Source: JAGVSR01 sp964458265
GTDB lineage: Bacteria > Pseudomonadota > Alphaproteobacteria > Rhizobiales > Hyphomicrobiaceae
Assembly (NCBI GenBank): GCA_964458265.1
Contig: CAYWIF010000017.1
Coordinates: forward strand, 1 to 64,000
Reading direction: 5' to 3'
DNA length: 64,000 bases
The notes under the pieces were generated by a model, which did not search any database, had not been told where the DNA came from, and saw nothing but the letters and a program-made list of their open reading frames with translations. Below are positions 27,651 through 34,520 of this stretch, in pieces. Position numbers and translations under genes: made by a program. Each line of letters opens with the position of its first letter. Within the stretch, counting starts at the first letter, position 1.

Positions 27651-28061
27651 TCAGCTGTTCGGGAAGGTGATGAGGATCTTCGCTTTGAGCAGTTCGGGGA
27701 ATGCCGCTTCGAGGGCTTGGCCGCCAAGCCAGAGGAGGCCAGCGAGGATGATGAGCGCCGGAATGGCCGCGAAAACGGCCTTGATGAAAAACAGCATCAG
27801 CCGGAAAAACGGCACGTCGATCGAGCGGACGGCGGCGGGATAGGCCTCCTGCTCGGCGTAGCCGGCGTAGGGGTCGGCGGAGGCGTAGGCTGCCGGTTCG
27901 GGCTGCGGCGCCGACAGTCCGGACGGCATGGCCTCACGTTCGCGGGCTTCGCGTTCGCGGGCTTCCCGGGCGCGAGCTTCCTTTTCGCGCCGAACCGTCC
28001 GCGGCAGGTCTTCCATATCGCCGTCGGCGGTCAGCGGCAGTGACATCGCATCCATTCCCAT
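27651..28061 (-). CDS. Hypothetical single-pass membrane protein with charged Arg/Glu tract
   Basis: A 136-residue protein. Residues about 22-44 are an almost pure R/E/A tract (RREKEARAREAREREAR...), probably a single charged helix; an Ala/Tyr/Pro-rich linker follows, then one or two hydrophobic segments (FRLMLFFIKAVFAAIPALIILAGLLWLG). No known domain. ATG 28061 is the start of the frame. It lies between mtnP and apt on the opposite strand, divergent from apt, and its stop is 4 bases from the mtnP stop. Confidence 0.65.
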   Translation of the reverse strand: MGMDAMSLPLTADGDMEDLPRTVRREKEARAREAREREAREREAMPSGLSAPQPEPAAYASADPYAGYAEQEAYPAAVRSIDVPFFRLMLFFIKAVFAAIPALIILAGLLWLGGQALEAAFPELLKAKILITFPNS

Positions 28062-28146
28062 GGCTCAAAGACCTTGCCTGCGAATCAAAATCAAACCGAG
28101 CTTAGCGGTCCGGCTATCGATTGACCTTCGATATTGGTAGTTTGCG

Positions 28147-28166
28147 CCGTCAATTTGACGGGGAGG
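28147..28166 (+). promoter_or_regulatory. Short inverted repeat touching the apt ribosome-binding site
   Basis: CCGTCA and TGACGG arms with a 3-base spacer (28147-28161), ending at the first base of the GGGAGG ribosome-binding site. It could act as an operator or a weak translational hairpin; no regulator is known and the repeat may be chance. Confidence 0.25.
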
Positions 28167-28172
28167 TGTCTG

Positions 28173-28703
28173 TTGAGCGACCTGAAGAGCCTGGTACGGA
28201 CTATACCGGATTACCCAAAACCCGGGATCATGTTCCGAGACGTCACGACATTGTTGGGCGACGCGCAGGGCTTCAAAGCTGCGATCGCGCAACTTGCCGA
28301 GCCCTTTCGCACCGTTCCCATCGATGCGGTCGCGGGTATCGAGGCGCGGGGATTCATCCTTGGCGGGGCGGTTGCCGACCGGCTGGGATGTGGGTTCATT
28401 CCCGTGCGGAAGAAGGGCAAGCTGCCGTGGAAGACCATTGGGCAGGAGTATGCGCTCGAGTATGGGACCGACCGCGTGGAAATTCACGAAGATGCGCTCA
28501 AGGACGGCGAGCGTATTCTGATCGTCGACGACCTGATTGCGACGGGGGGAACGGCGATTGCGGCGGCGAAGCTGATCGGGCGCTTGAAAGGGACGATCGT
28601 CGGCGCGGCGTTCATCATCGATTTGCCGGAGCTTGGGGGCGTGAAGTCACTGCGCGGAGCGGGAGTCGAGAGCCACTGCCTGATGGCCTTCGATGGACAT
28701 TGA
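28173..28703 (+). CDS. apt: Adenine phosphoribosyltransferase
   Basis: A 176-residue enzyme that converts adenine plus PRPP to AMP. It has the PRPP-binding motif ILIVDDLIATGGTA, the adenine-site block FRDVTTLLGD and GIEARGFILGGAVA. The start is TTG at 28173, with GGGAGG 6 bases upstream; no ATG fits. It neighbours mtnP, the enzyme that releases adenine from methylthioadenosine, and leads a plus-strand run with a zinc-ribbon gene, mtnA and an aldolase. Confidence 0.96.
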   Translation: MSDLKSLVRTIPDYPKPGIMFRDVTTLLGDAQGFKAAIAQLAEPFRTVPIDAVAGIEARGFILGGAVADRLGCGFIPVRKKGKLPWKTIGQEYALEYGTDRVEIHEDALKDGERILIVDDLIATGGTAIAAAKLIGRLKGTIVGAAFIIDLPELGGVKSLRGAGVESHCLMAFDGH

Positions 28704-28705
28704 AG

Positions 28706-28945
28706 ATGTCGGAAGCCGAGATTACGGCGGACAAGATGGCGGATGCCCTGGCGGCGATCGGGGCATGGCGCGCGGCGCCGCTGGCGGTGGTGGCGTGTCC
28801 CTTGTGCGGACGCGACGGGCTTGGCATCAGCGATCACTCGGCGCGGCCGCACGCGGAGTGGTATCGTCTGGTCTGCCGGGATTGCGGACTGGATCAAATG
28901 ATCGCCGTGCCGTTGGGCGCTGCCGTACCGGGGGGAGAGGGGTGA
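28706..28945 (+). CDS. Small zinc-ribbon protein, function unknown
   Basis: A 79-residue protein with two CxxC pairs, CPLC and CRDC, 27 residues apart, a typical zinc ribbon. The start is 2 bases after the apt stop, and the stop is 4 bases before mtnA, so it is almost certainly co-transcribed and translationally coupled. Its place inside a methylthioadenosine salvage operon is the only hint of function; it could also be an unrelated passenger. Confidence 0.75.
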   Translation: MSEAEITADKMADALAAIGAWRAAPLAVVACPLCGRDGLGISDHSARPHAEWYRLVCRDCGLDQMIAVPLGAAVPGGEG

Positions 28946-28949
28946 GGCC

Positions 28950-30050
28950 ATGAAGATCGGTGGCAATCACTACCGGACGATTTGGCCGGACGCGACCGGG
29001 GCGCGTGTGTCCATCATCGATCAGACGAGGCTGCCGCATAGCTTCGAAGTTGTGAACCTGACCTCGGTAGAAGACGCGGCGCGGGCCATTCTGACCATGC
29101 AGGTGCGCGGCGCGCCGCTGATCGGCGTGACGGCTGCCTATGGCGTGGCGCTGGCGATGCGGGCCGATCCTTCGGATGCGGCGCTATCGAGAGCGATCAC
29201 GTTTTTGGCGCAACAAAGACCGACGGCGGTGAACCTGCGCTGGGCGCTGGAGGAAATGCGCCGGCATCTGTTGCCCGTACGGCCGCAGGACCGCGTGGAC
29301 GCGGCGGATGCCCACGCCGGACGGTTGGCCGACGATGATGTCGCGATGTGCAAGAAGATCGGCGAGCATGGGTTGGAGCTCATTCGCCAGATCGGCGGGC
29401 GCAAGAAGCCGGGTGAACCGGTCAATGTGCTGACGCATTGCAACGCGGGGTGGCTCGCGTGCGTTGATTGGGGAACGGCAACGTCGCCGATCTATCATGC
29501 GCACGACAGCGGAATAGCACTGCATGTGTGGGTCGATGAGACCCGCCCGCGAAACCAGGGCGCGGCATTGACGGCGTTTGAACTCGGATCGCACGGTGTC
29601 CCGCATACGCTGATCGTGGACAATGCCGGTGGGCATCTGATGCAGCGTGGCGACGTCGATCTCGTGATCGTCGGGACCGACCGCGTGACTGCGAACGGCG
29701 ATGTCGCCAACAAGATCGGTACCTATCTGAAGGCGCTCGCAGCTCAGGATACGGGTGTTCCCTTCTACGTTGCCTTGCCGCAATCGACGATCGACTGGTC
29801 GTTGCAGGACGGGTTTGACATTCCCATCGAACAGAGATCGGGCGACGAGGTGCTGAAACTTTCCGGTCGTGCGGCGGGTGGAGACATTGCCGTGATCGAC
29901 ATTGCGCCGCCCGGAAGCGCTGCCGCAAACCCCGCCTTCGACGTGACGCCGGCCCGGTTGGTCACGGGGCTTATTACCGACCGCGGGATCTGCGCGGCGT
30001 CGCGCGAGGGTCTGTCGAAACTTTATCCGGAACGGGACGCCGCAGAATGA
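28950..30050 (+). CDS. mtnA: S-methyl-5-thioribose-1-phosphate isomerase
   Basis: A 366-residue isomerase converting methylthioribose-1-phosphate to methylthioribulose-1-phosphate. It has the QVRGAPLIGVTAAYG block, the catalytic cysteine in THCNAGWLAC (Cys164) and the catalytic aspartate in VGTDRVTANGDVANKIGTY (Asp244), matching Cys160/Asp240 of the Bacillus enzyme with a constant offset. The stop overlaps the start of the aldolase gene (ATGA). A GGGGGAGAGG ribosome-binding region lies upstream. Confidence 0.96.
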   Translation: MKIGGNHYRTIWPDATGARVSIIDQTRLPHSFEVVNLTSVEDAARAILTMQVRGAPLIGVTAAYGVALAMRADPSDAALSRAITFLAQQRPTAVNLRWALEEMRRHLLPVRPQDRVDAADAHAGRLADDDVAMCKKIGEHGLELIRQIGGRKKPGEPVNVLTHCNAGWLACVDWGTATSPIYHAHDSGIALHVWVDETRPRNQGAALTAFELGSHGVPHTLIVDNAGGHLMQRGDVDLVIVGTDRVTANGDVANKIGTYLKALAAQDTGVPFYVALPQSTIDWSLQDGFDIPIEQRSGDEVLKLSGRAAGGDIAVIDIAPPGSAAANPAFDVTPARLVTGLITDRGICAASREGLSKLYPERDAAE

Positions 30051-30697
30051 GCGAGAGCGCGTTGCGGCAAGAGCTGGTCGATACCGCGAAGGCGATGAGC
30101 CGATCCGGTTTGTCACCAGGGCGATCAGGCAACGTTTCGGCGCGGTTTCAAGATGGGATGCTGATTACGCCGTCGGGGCTTGCCTATGACGCAATGGGGG
30201 CATCTGACACCGTGTTGGTCGGGAGCGACGGTTCGGTTGCGCCTGGACAAAGGGCTCCGTCGACCGAATGGCACTTTCATCTCGCAGCCTATCGTGCGCG
30301 TCCGGATATGAACGCACTGGTGCATACCCATTCGCTGCACGCGACCGTGCTGGCTTGTGCCGGGAAGTCTATCCCGCCATTTCACTACATGGTGGCGGTC
30401 GCCGGAGGCAGCGATATTCCAGTGGTGCCATACGCCACGTTCGGTACGCCGGAGCTGGCGGCGCACGTGGCCGAGGGGTTGCGCAGCCGCAAGGCGTGTC
30501 TGATGGCGCATCACGGTCAAGTCGCCATGGGGACGTCGCTGGCCGCGGCACTCGAGTTGGCTCACGAGGTCGAAGTGCTGTCGGAGCAGTACTTCAAGGT
30601 TTTGTCGCTTGGACCGCCGCAGTTGCTCCCCGAGACAGAAATGACGGCGGTGCTGGAGAAGTTTAAATCCTACGGCCGGGCCGCGATCGAGGATTAA
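30047..30697 (+). CDS. Class II aldolase, probable 5-methylthioribulose-1-phosphate aldolase
   Basis: A 216-residue zinc-dependent aldolase of the L-fuculose-phosphate aldolase family. Active-site residues are in place: Glu74 (STEWHFH), His93 and His95 (VHTHSLH) and His155 (AHHGQ), almost the same numbering as E. coli FucA. It is translationally coupled to mtnA. In Rhodospirillum and some E. coli strains such an aldolase (Ald2) splits methylthioribulose-1-phosphate to DHAP and methylthioacetaldehyde (DHAP shunt); context makes this the best call. MtnB dehydratase belongs to the same superfamily and is the main alternative, but no mtnC/D/W/K genes are nearby. Confidence 0.85.
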   Translation: MSESALRQELVDTAKAMSRSGLSPGRSGNVSARFQDGMLITPSGLAYDAMGASDTVLVGSDGSVAPGQRAPSTEWHFHLAAYRARPDMNALVHTHSLHATVLACAGKSIPPFHYMVAVAGGSDIPVVPYATFGTPELAAHVAEGLRSRKACLMAHHGQVAMGTSLAAALELAHEVEVLSEQYFKVLSLGPPQLLPETEMTAVLEKFKSYGRAAIED

Positions 30698-30707
30698 CGG
30701 ATCGGCA

Positions 30708-30728
30708 ACAAACGGACCCGCCGTTTGT
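30708..30728 (+). terminator. Possible weak terminator after the aldolase gene
   Basis: An 8-bp perfect stem (30708-30715 with 30721-30728) with a 5-base loop, 10 bases past the stop. There is no T-run, so termination is uncertain. Confidence 0.4.
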
Positions 30729-30860
30729 CTCGTGTTCCGGAACGTAACGCAGTTTGCGTACTTTCTTTGCCAAGCTCCTGTAATCGTTTAAGCTCATATT
30801 ATCTGTTTTCGATAAAGATTGCCGCGAACTGAATTGATCTCCTCAGATTGGGAGCCTGTC

Positions 30861-31241
30861 ATGCGTAAATTTACGTTGCTCGCATTCCTGGCCGCGCTGA
30901 CCGCTTTCGGCGGCCTGCTTGCCGGGCCTGCCGAAGCCGGCCATCGCCGTGGCTGGCACGGCGACCGCGTCGTCGTCCACTACGGCTACACACCGCGCTA
31001 TCGCCATGTGTATGCGCGCAAGGTGTATGTCGACCCGTATGCCTATCGCTACGAACCGCGTGGCTACTATCCCTATTACAATTCGGGTCAATGGAAGCCC
31101 GCACATGTGATGCGCAAGCGGAAGCGTCCGCATTATGTGCACCCCCCCTATTATCAGGCCTGGGGTTATCCAGACCGCCACTACCGCCACCGCGCGTGGC
31201 ATGCCCATAACCACGGCCGCATCCACATCGGCCATTGGTAA
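30861..31241 (+). CDS. Secreted His/Tyr-rich small protein
   Basis: A 126-residue protein with a signal peptide (RKFTLLAFLAALTAFGGLLA, cut near AEAG). The mature part is extremely rich in His, Tyr and Arg (HYGYTPRYRHVYARKVYVD, YRHRAWHAHNHGRIHIGHW) and has no cysteine. Metal binding is conceivable because of the His content, but this is speculation; such proteins are common in Rhizobiales. GGGAG lies 9 bases before the start. A clear terminator follows. Confidence 0.75.
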   Translation: MRKFTLLAFLAALTAFGGLLAGPAEAGHRRGWHGDRVVVHYGYTPRYRHVYARKVYVDPYAYRYEPRGYYPYYNSGQWKPAHVMRKRKRPHYVHPPYYQAWGYPDRHYRHRAWHAHNHGRIHIGHW

Positions 31242-31266
31242 GGTCAGCGCGTTGCACACTTTCGAT

Positions 31267-31299
31267 ACGGCCGGACTCGTTCCGGCCGTATTGTTTTTT
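31267..31299 (+). terminator. Rho-independent terminator after the His/Tyr-rich gene
   Basis: A perfect 9-bp stem (31267-31275 with 31281-31289), a 5-base loop, and ATTGTTTTTT after it. Confidence 0.92.
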
Positions 31300-31500
31300 G
31301 CGCATGGCAACTTTCGCCCGTTGTGCCCGATGCGAGCCGAAAAGCGGCCTTGAAACGGCAGCGTATCCAGCATGTTCATGCCGCATTCATGTGATCTCTG
31401 CTTTTCAGACGGGGAGGCACGCTTAGAGGCGTTTGCCGCTTCGAGAGCATTGCACCGCGTGGCGCGCGCGCTGCTCGCGGTGAGGGCAAGGGGAAATCAC

Positions 31501-31830
31501 ATGCTGAACAAATTCATGGCTTCGCTGCTGGCTGTCTTGCTGGCATTCGGTACGGTCATGGCGGCTAACACGGCGCCTGCGGAAGCGGGCCGCGGTGGGC
31601 GGGTCGCCGCCGGTGTCGCTGCGGGCATCATCGGCCTCGGCGTTCTTGGCGCCTATGCGCACGCGCGTGATCGCCACTATTACAGCGGATACCGTGACGA
31701 CGACGAAGTTTGCTACAGGGGCCCGCGCGAGTGCGGCTGGGTCGGCCGCCGGTGCTTCGAGAACCGGTACGGCGATGAAGTTTGCCGCGGCGGCCGCTGG
31801 ACGTGCTGGCGCGATACGGTTTGCGATTGA
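31501..31830 (+). CDS. Secreted cysteine-rich small protein
   Basis: A 109-residue protein: signal peptide (LNKFMASLLAVLLAFGTVMAANTAPAEA), then a glycine/alanine hydrophobic stretch (RVAAGVAAGIIGLGVLGAYAHA) resembling a glycine zipper, then a C-terminal region with six cysteines (EVCYRGPRECGWVGRRCF, EVCRGGRWTCWRDTVC). A membrane-associated, disulfide-bonded envelope protein is likely. The start has GGGG 7 bases upstream. A terminator follows at 31851. Confidence 0.72.
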   Translation: MLNKFMASLLAVLLAFGTVMAANTAPAEAGRGGRVAAGVAAGIIGLGVLGAYAHARDRHYYSGYRDDDEVCYRGPRECGWVGRRCFENRYGDEVCRGGRWTCWRDTVCD

Positions 31831-31850
31831 ACCTGACTATTTATGGTCGC

Positions 31851-31897
31851 AAGGGCGGGGTGAGCCTTCACCTCGCCCTTTCGCGTTTTCGGGCAGG
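31851..31897 (+). terminator. Terminator after the Cys-rich gene
   Basis: A stem of AAGGGCGGGGTGA (31851-31863) with TCACCTCGCCCTT (31868-31880), one mismatch, followed by a T-rich stretch (TCGCGTTTT). Confidence 0.75.
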
Positions 31898-31913
31898 GCC
31901 GCAGCGTTTGTGA

Positions 31914-32783
31914 TCATCGCCGGCTATTGACGAGCGCGGTGTGGAGGGCGACCGCGGCGGCGTTGGATACGTTGAGACTGCGCAGATCGTCCGCCGTGGC
32001 GATTTTGACGAGGCGGTCGCAGTTCTCGGCCGTCAACTGCCGCAGACCTTTCCCTTCCGCGCCGAGCACGATCGCCACCGGGCCAGTGAACGGTTCGTCT
32101 TCGATGGCGATTGTCGCCGTTCCGTCGAGCCCGAGAATGGTGACGCCGGCGGCGCGCAAATCCGTCATGGCGCGGGCGAGATTTTGTACCTGCGCGATCT
32201 TCACGAGTTCCAAGGCGCCGGATGCTGACTTGGCGAGCGTGCCGTTCAACGGCGGGCTGTGGCGGCGGGTGGTGATGACACCCGACGCTCCGAAGGCGGC
32301 GGCCGAGCGCAGGATGGCACCTGCGTTGTGCGGATCGGTGACTTGATCGAGCAGGATCAGCGGCCCGCCCCGTGCTGCTGCTTCCGCCAGGTCGGCCAGT
32401 TCCGGCTCCGGCAATGGTTCGGCTTCGAGAAGCAGGCCCTGATGAACGGTATCCGGTCCAAGCAGCCGGTCGAGGTCGCGGGGTGTGACGGGCTCGGGGG
32501 TGAGGCCGCGGGCGGCGATGGGCTCGGCGAGGCGTCGCGCCGCGTTGTCAGTGGCTTTGAGACGCAACACGACGCGATCGGGATTGCGCAGCGCGGCCTC
32601 TACAGGGTGGAAACCGAAGAGCCGGATGATGCCATCATCTTCGTCTGGTGCCGGTGCGCGTTGCGGGCGGTGCGGACGACCTGCCGCGCCCTTGTAGCCG
32701 CCTGCGAATTCTTTCTTGCCGCCGGGACGGTTAAAGCTCGATTTCGGCCTGTAGCGGGCTTTGTCACGGTTGTCGTCCTGCAT
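31914..32783 (-). CDS. rlmB: 23S rRNA (guanosine-2'-O-)-methyltransferase RlmB-type
   Basis: A 289-residue SpoU-family (SPOUT) methyltransferase. A basic, disordered N-terminus (about 50 residues) precedes a substrate-binding domain (GFHPVEAALRNPDRVVLRLK) and the catalytic knot with motifs LILLDQVTDPHNAGAILRSA, VLGAEGKGLRQL and LNVSNAAAVALH. RlmB methylates a guanosine in domain V of 23S rRNA; the exact target is inferred. ATG 32783 is the first ATG; GTG 32804 is in frame. It is divergent from tRNA-Tyr. Confidence 0.92.
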   Translation of the reverse strand: MQDDNRDKARYRPKSSFNRPGGKKEFAGGYKGAAGRPHRPQRAPAPDEDDGIIRLFGFHPVEAALRNPDRVVLRLKATDNAARRLAEPIAARGLTPEPVTPRDLDRLLGPDTVHQGLLLEAEPLPEPELADLAEAAARGGPLILLDQVTDPHNAGAILRSAAAFGASGVITTRRHSPPLNGTLAKSASGALELVKIAQVQNLARAMTDLRAAGVTILGLDGTATIAIEDEPFTGPVAIVLGAEGKGLRQLTAENCDRLVKIATADDLRSLNVSNAAAVALHTALVNSRR

Positions 32784-32993
32784 GGCGTATCTGGGTCTCC
32801 GCACCCATCCGGGTCACGCAAATCTGGGCCCGGCTGCAGCCGATTGCCTACACGGAAACGGGGTTCTTTTCCATTTGACATCAGCCGCCATGGCCGGGAT
32901 AACGACGCGCTTGCCCTGTCGCTTGAAGCCGCGCAGGGCGATTTCGTTTGGGTGCTGGCGCAACCGTGCGGTTGGCGTGTGCCCTGACGGGTT

Positions 32994-33078
32994 GGAAGGG
33001 TGCCCGAGTGGCTAAAGGGGACGGACTGTAAATCCGTTGGCTTCGCCTACGCTGGTTCGAATCCAGCCCCTTCCACCA
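32994..33078 (+). tRNA. tRNA-Tyr (GTA)
   Basis: The acceptor stem GGAAGGG pairs with CCCTTCC, the anticodon GTA is at 33028-33030, a long variable arm typical of class II tRNAs is present, the T-loop is TTCGAATC, and CCA is encoded at 33076-33078. Tyrosine identity follows from the GTA anticodon and long variable arm. Confidence 0.97.
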
Positions 33079-33124
33079 CTTTTTGGTTCCGCGCAGCCGC
33101 CACGCCAACCCTGCGCGCGTTGTA

Positions 33125-33336
33125 TTCACTCACGCGCCTGATGGCGCTCCGCTCTTTTCAGTTTGCGCTTCGCTTGGTGGCGGCGCTTGCGCCGGGTCGC
33201 CTTGCTCCCCGGGCCTTCGGCCCGACGAGGGGTTTTTTCACTCACGCGCCTGAAGGCGCTCCGCTCTTTTCAATTTGCGCTTCGCTTGGTGGCGGCGCGT
33301 GCGCCGGGTCGCCTTGCTCCCCGGGCCTTCGGCCCG
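33125..33336. repeat. Two tandem copies of a 100-bp intergenic repeat (period 112)
   Basis: Copy 1 is 33125-33224 and copy 2 is 33237-33336, differing at only a few positions by eye (for example ATGG/AAGG, CAGTTT/CAATTT, CTTGC/CGTGC). Each copy ends in a GC-rich hairpin (GGGCCTTCGGCCC). The frames through it encode repeated low-complexity peptides, but no ribosome-binding site or homology supports a gene. It fills most of the 389-base gap between tRNA-Tyr and the DoxX gene; the remainder shows nothing else. Confidence 0.9.
33210..33238 (+). terminator. Probable tRNA-Tyr terminator inside repeat copy 1
   Basis: The hairpin CGGGCC-TTC-GGCCCG (33210-33224) is followed within nine bases by TTTTTT (33233-33238). 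Copy 2 carries an even stronger hairpin (33319-33339) but no T-run. Confidence 0.55.
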
Positions 33337-33467
33337 GGGTTCGCTTTTGTGACGAATTCAAGAGCGGGAAAAATGCTCAGCGGCACGCGGGCATTACGGG
33401 TTGAAGCGTAAATTGCCCAAGGTCAACCAGACGTGCTATGCGCCCCGGACGCAATTTTATGAGGTGA

Positions 33468-33863
33468 ATGATGGGCGCGCTGGCACAGTGGGAACCGAGG
33501 GTCTTGAGCATTCTGCGGATCGTGAGCGGACTGATTTTTCTGCTGCACGGAACACAGAAGCATTTCGGTATCCCGCCGACCGATCGTGTCGTGGAAGCAT
33601 TTTCGCTGCCTTGGATTGCGGGCGCGATTGAAATCATCTGCGGCGTGTTGCTGATCGTGGGATTTCAGACGCGGGCGGCGGCGCTCCTGGCATCGGGCAC
33701 GATGGCGTTCGCTTACTTCATCGCACATGCGCCGCGCGACGTGTTTCCGACCAATAACGGCGGCGATGCCGCGATCCTCTATTGCTTCATATTCCTCTAT
33801 CTGGTGTTTGCTGGCGGCGGATCGTGGAGCCTCGATGCGCTGCGCAAATCGCGCAACGGCTAA
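33468..33863 (+). CDS. DoxX family membrane protein
   Basis: A 131-residue protein of the DoxX/DoxD family with four membrane helices. The N-terminal block ILRIVSGLIFLLHGTQKHFG and the central IEIICGVLLIVGFQTRAAALLASG are typical. Family roles range from thiosulfate:quinone oxidoreductase subunits to redox-stress proteins; for this stand-alone copy the substrate is unknown. GAGGTG precedes ATG 33468; ATG 33471 is equivalent. It converges with the DUF2478 gene. Confidence 0.88.
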   Translation: MMGALAQWEPRVLSILRIVSGLIFLLHGTQKHFGIPPTDRVVEAFSLPWIAGAIEIICGVLLIVGFQTRAAALLASGTMAFAYFIAHAPRDVFPTNNGGDAAILYCFIFLYLVFAGGGSWSLDALRKSRNG

Positions 33864-33883
33864 GCGCGTCGGCAACAATGCGA

Positions 33884-34414
33884 CTAGGCTGCCGACGGCG
33901 TGCCCACCTTTAGCGCGAGGCGGCACCAGCGTTCGACGGCATCGCGGTCTGGCGGGAGGGCGTCCGCCAGACCGGCCGCGAATGCGTCCCAATCGGCGCG
34001 GTGTGTGCTGTTGACGGCGGTCAGCAGCGGGATCTCGCTTGCCACGGCCTTCTCCATTGCGGCGCGCAGTCCGTTGCCGAGGATCTCCTGCTTGCCAAAG
34101 CGATTGATCACGACGAGATCGACCGGGCGTTCGAGCCCCGACGCCACGACGCCGGCCACGTCTTCCAGGGCCGTGGAATCGAGTCGGCAACCGCCGCTGG
34201 CCGGACGGTTCGGATTGGACACGTCCATCATGCGGCCGGTCGCCAGATCTTCGAGCAGCATGCTCGCGCAGCGGTTGGCCGCGTCCGGCGTGTTGTGCTG
34301 AACGGTGCCGGCCAGCGCATAGCCTTCTTCGCGGAGACGCGCGGCCAGTTGCGACAGCATGGGATCGATCCCGTTGCTCTCGTCCTTACTGTATATGATC
34401 GCGGCGACTTTCAT
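33884..34414 (-). CDS. DUF2478 family protein
   Basis: A 176-residue protein with the DUF2478 pattern: start KVAAIIYSKDESNGIDPMLS, a conserved GCRLD, and VDLVVINRFGKQE followed by GLRAAMEKAVASEIPLLTAV. The fold resembles small NTPases without a clear P-loop. Relatives often sit beside molybdate ABC transporter genes, but none is visible here. ATG 34414 matches the family start. It is divergent from the solute-binding protein gene with about 105 bases between. Confidence 0.8.
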   Translation of the reverse strand: MKVAAIIYSKDESNGIDPMLSQLAARLREEGYALAGTVQHNTPDAANRCASMLLEDLATGRMMDVSNPNRPASGGCRLDSTALEDVAGVVASGLERPVDLVVINRFGKQEILGNGLRAAMEKAVASEIPLLTAVNSTHRADWDAFAAGLADALPPDRDAVERWCRLALKVGTPSAA

Positions 34415-34520
34415 CGGTCCTGTCCAAGTCTGTTTGGCACAATCTAGCAGTCGCGGCGGTGTGCGGCCAAGCTGGCCCAGACGTTTCGGCTCGATATTTG
34501 CGCAAGGCGCAATTGCCGCT

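Noticed and set aside
33125..33336. Possible CRISPR array
   Set aside because: Only two copies, 100 bases each with a 12-base spacer, and no cas genes nearby; the geometry is wrong.
33000..33411. Open frames with repeated peptides downstream of tRNA-Tyr
   Set aside because: They begin inside the tRNA or the tandem repeat, have no ribosome-binding site, and the peptide repetition simply follows the DNA repeat.
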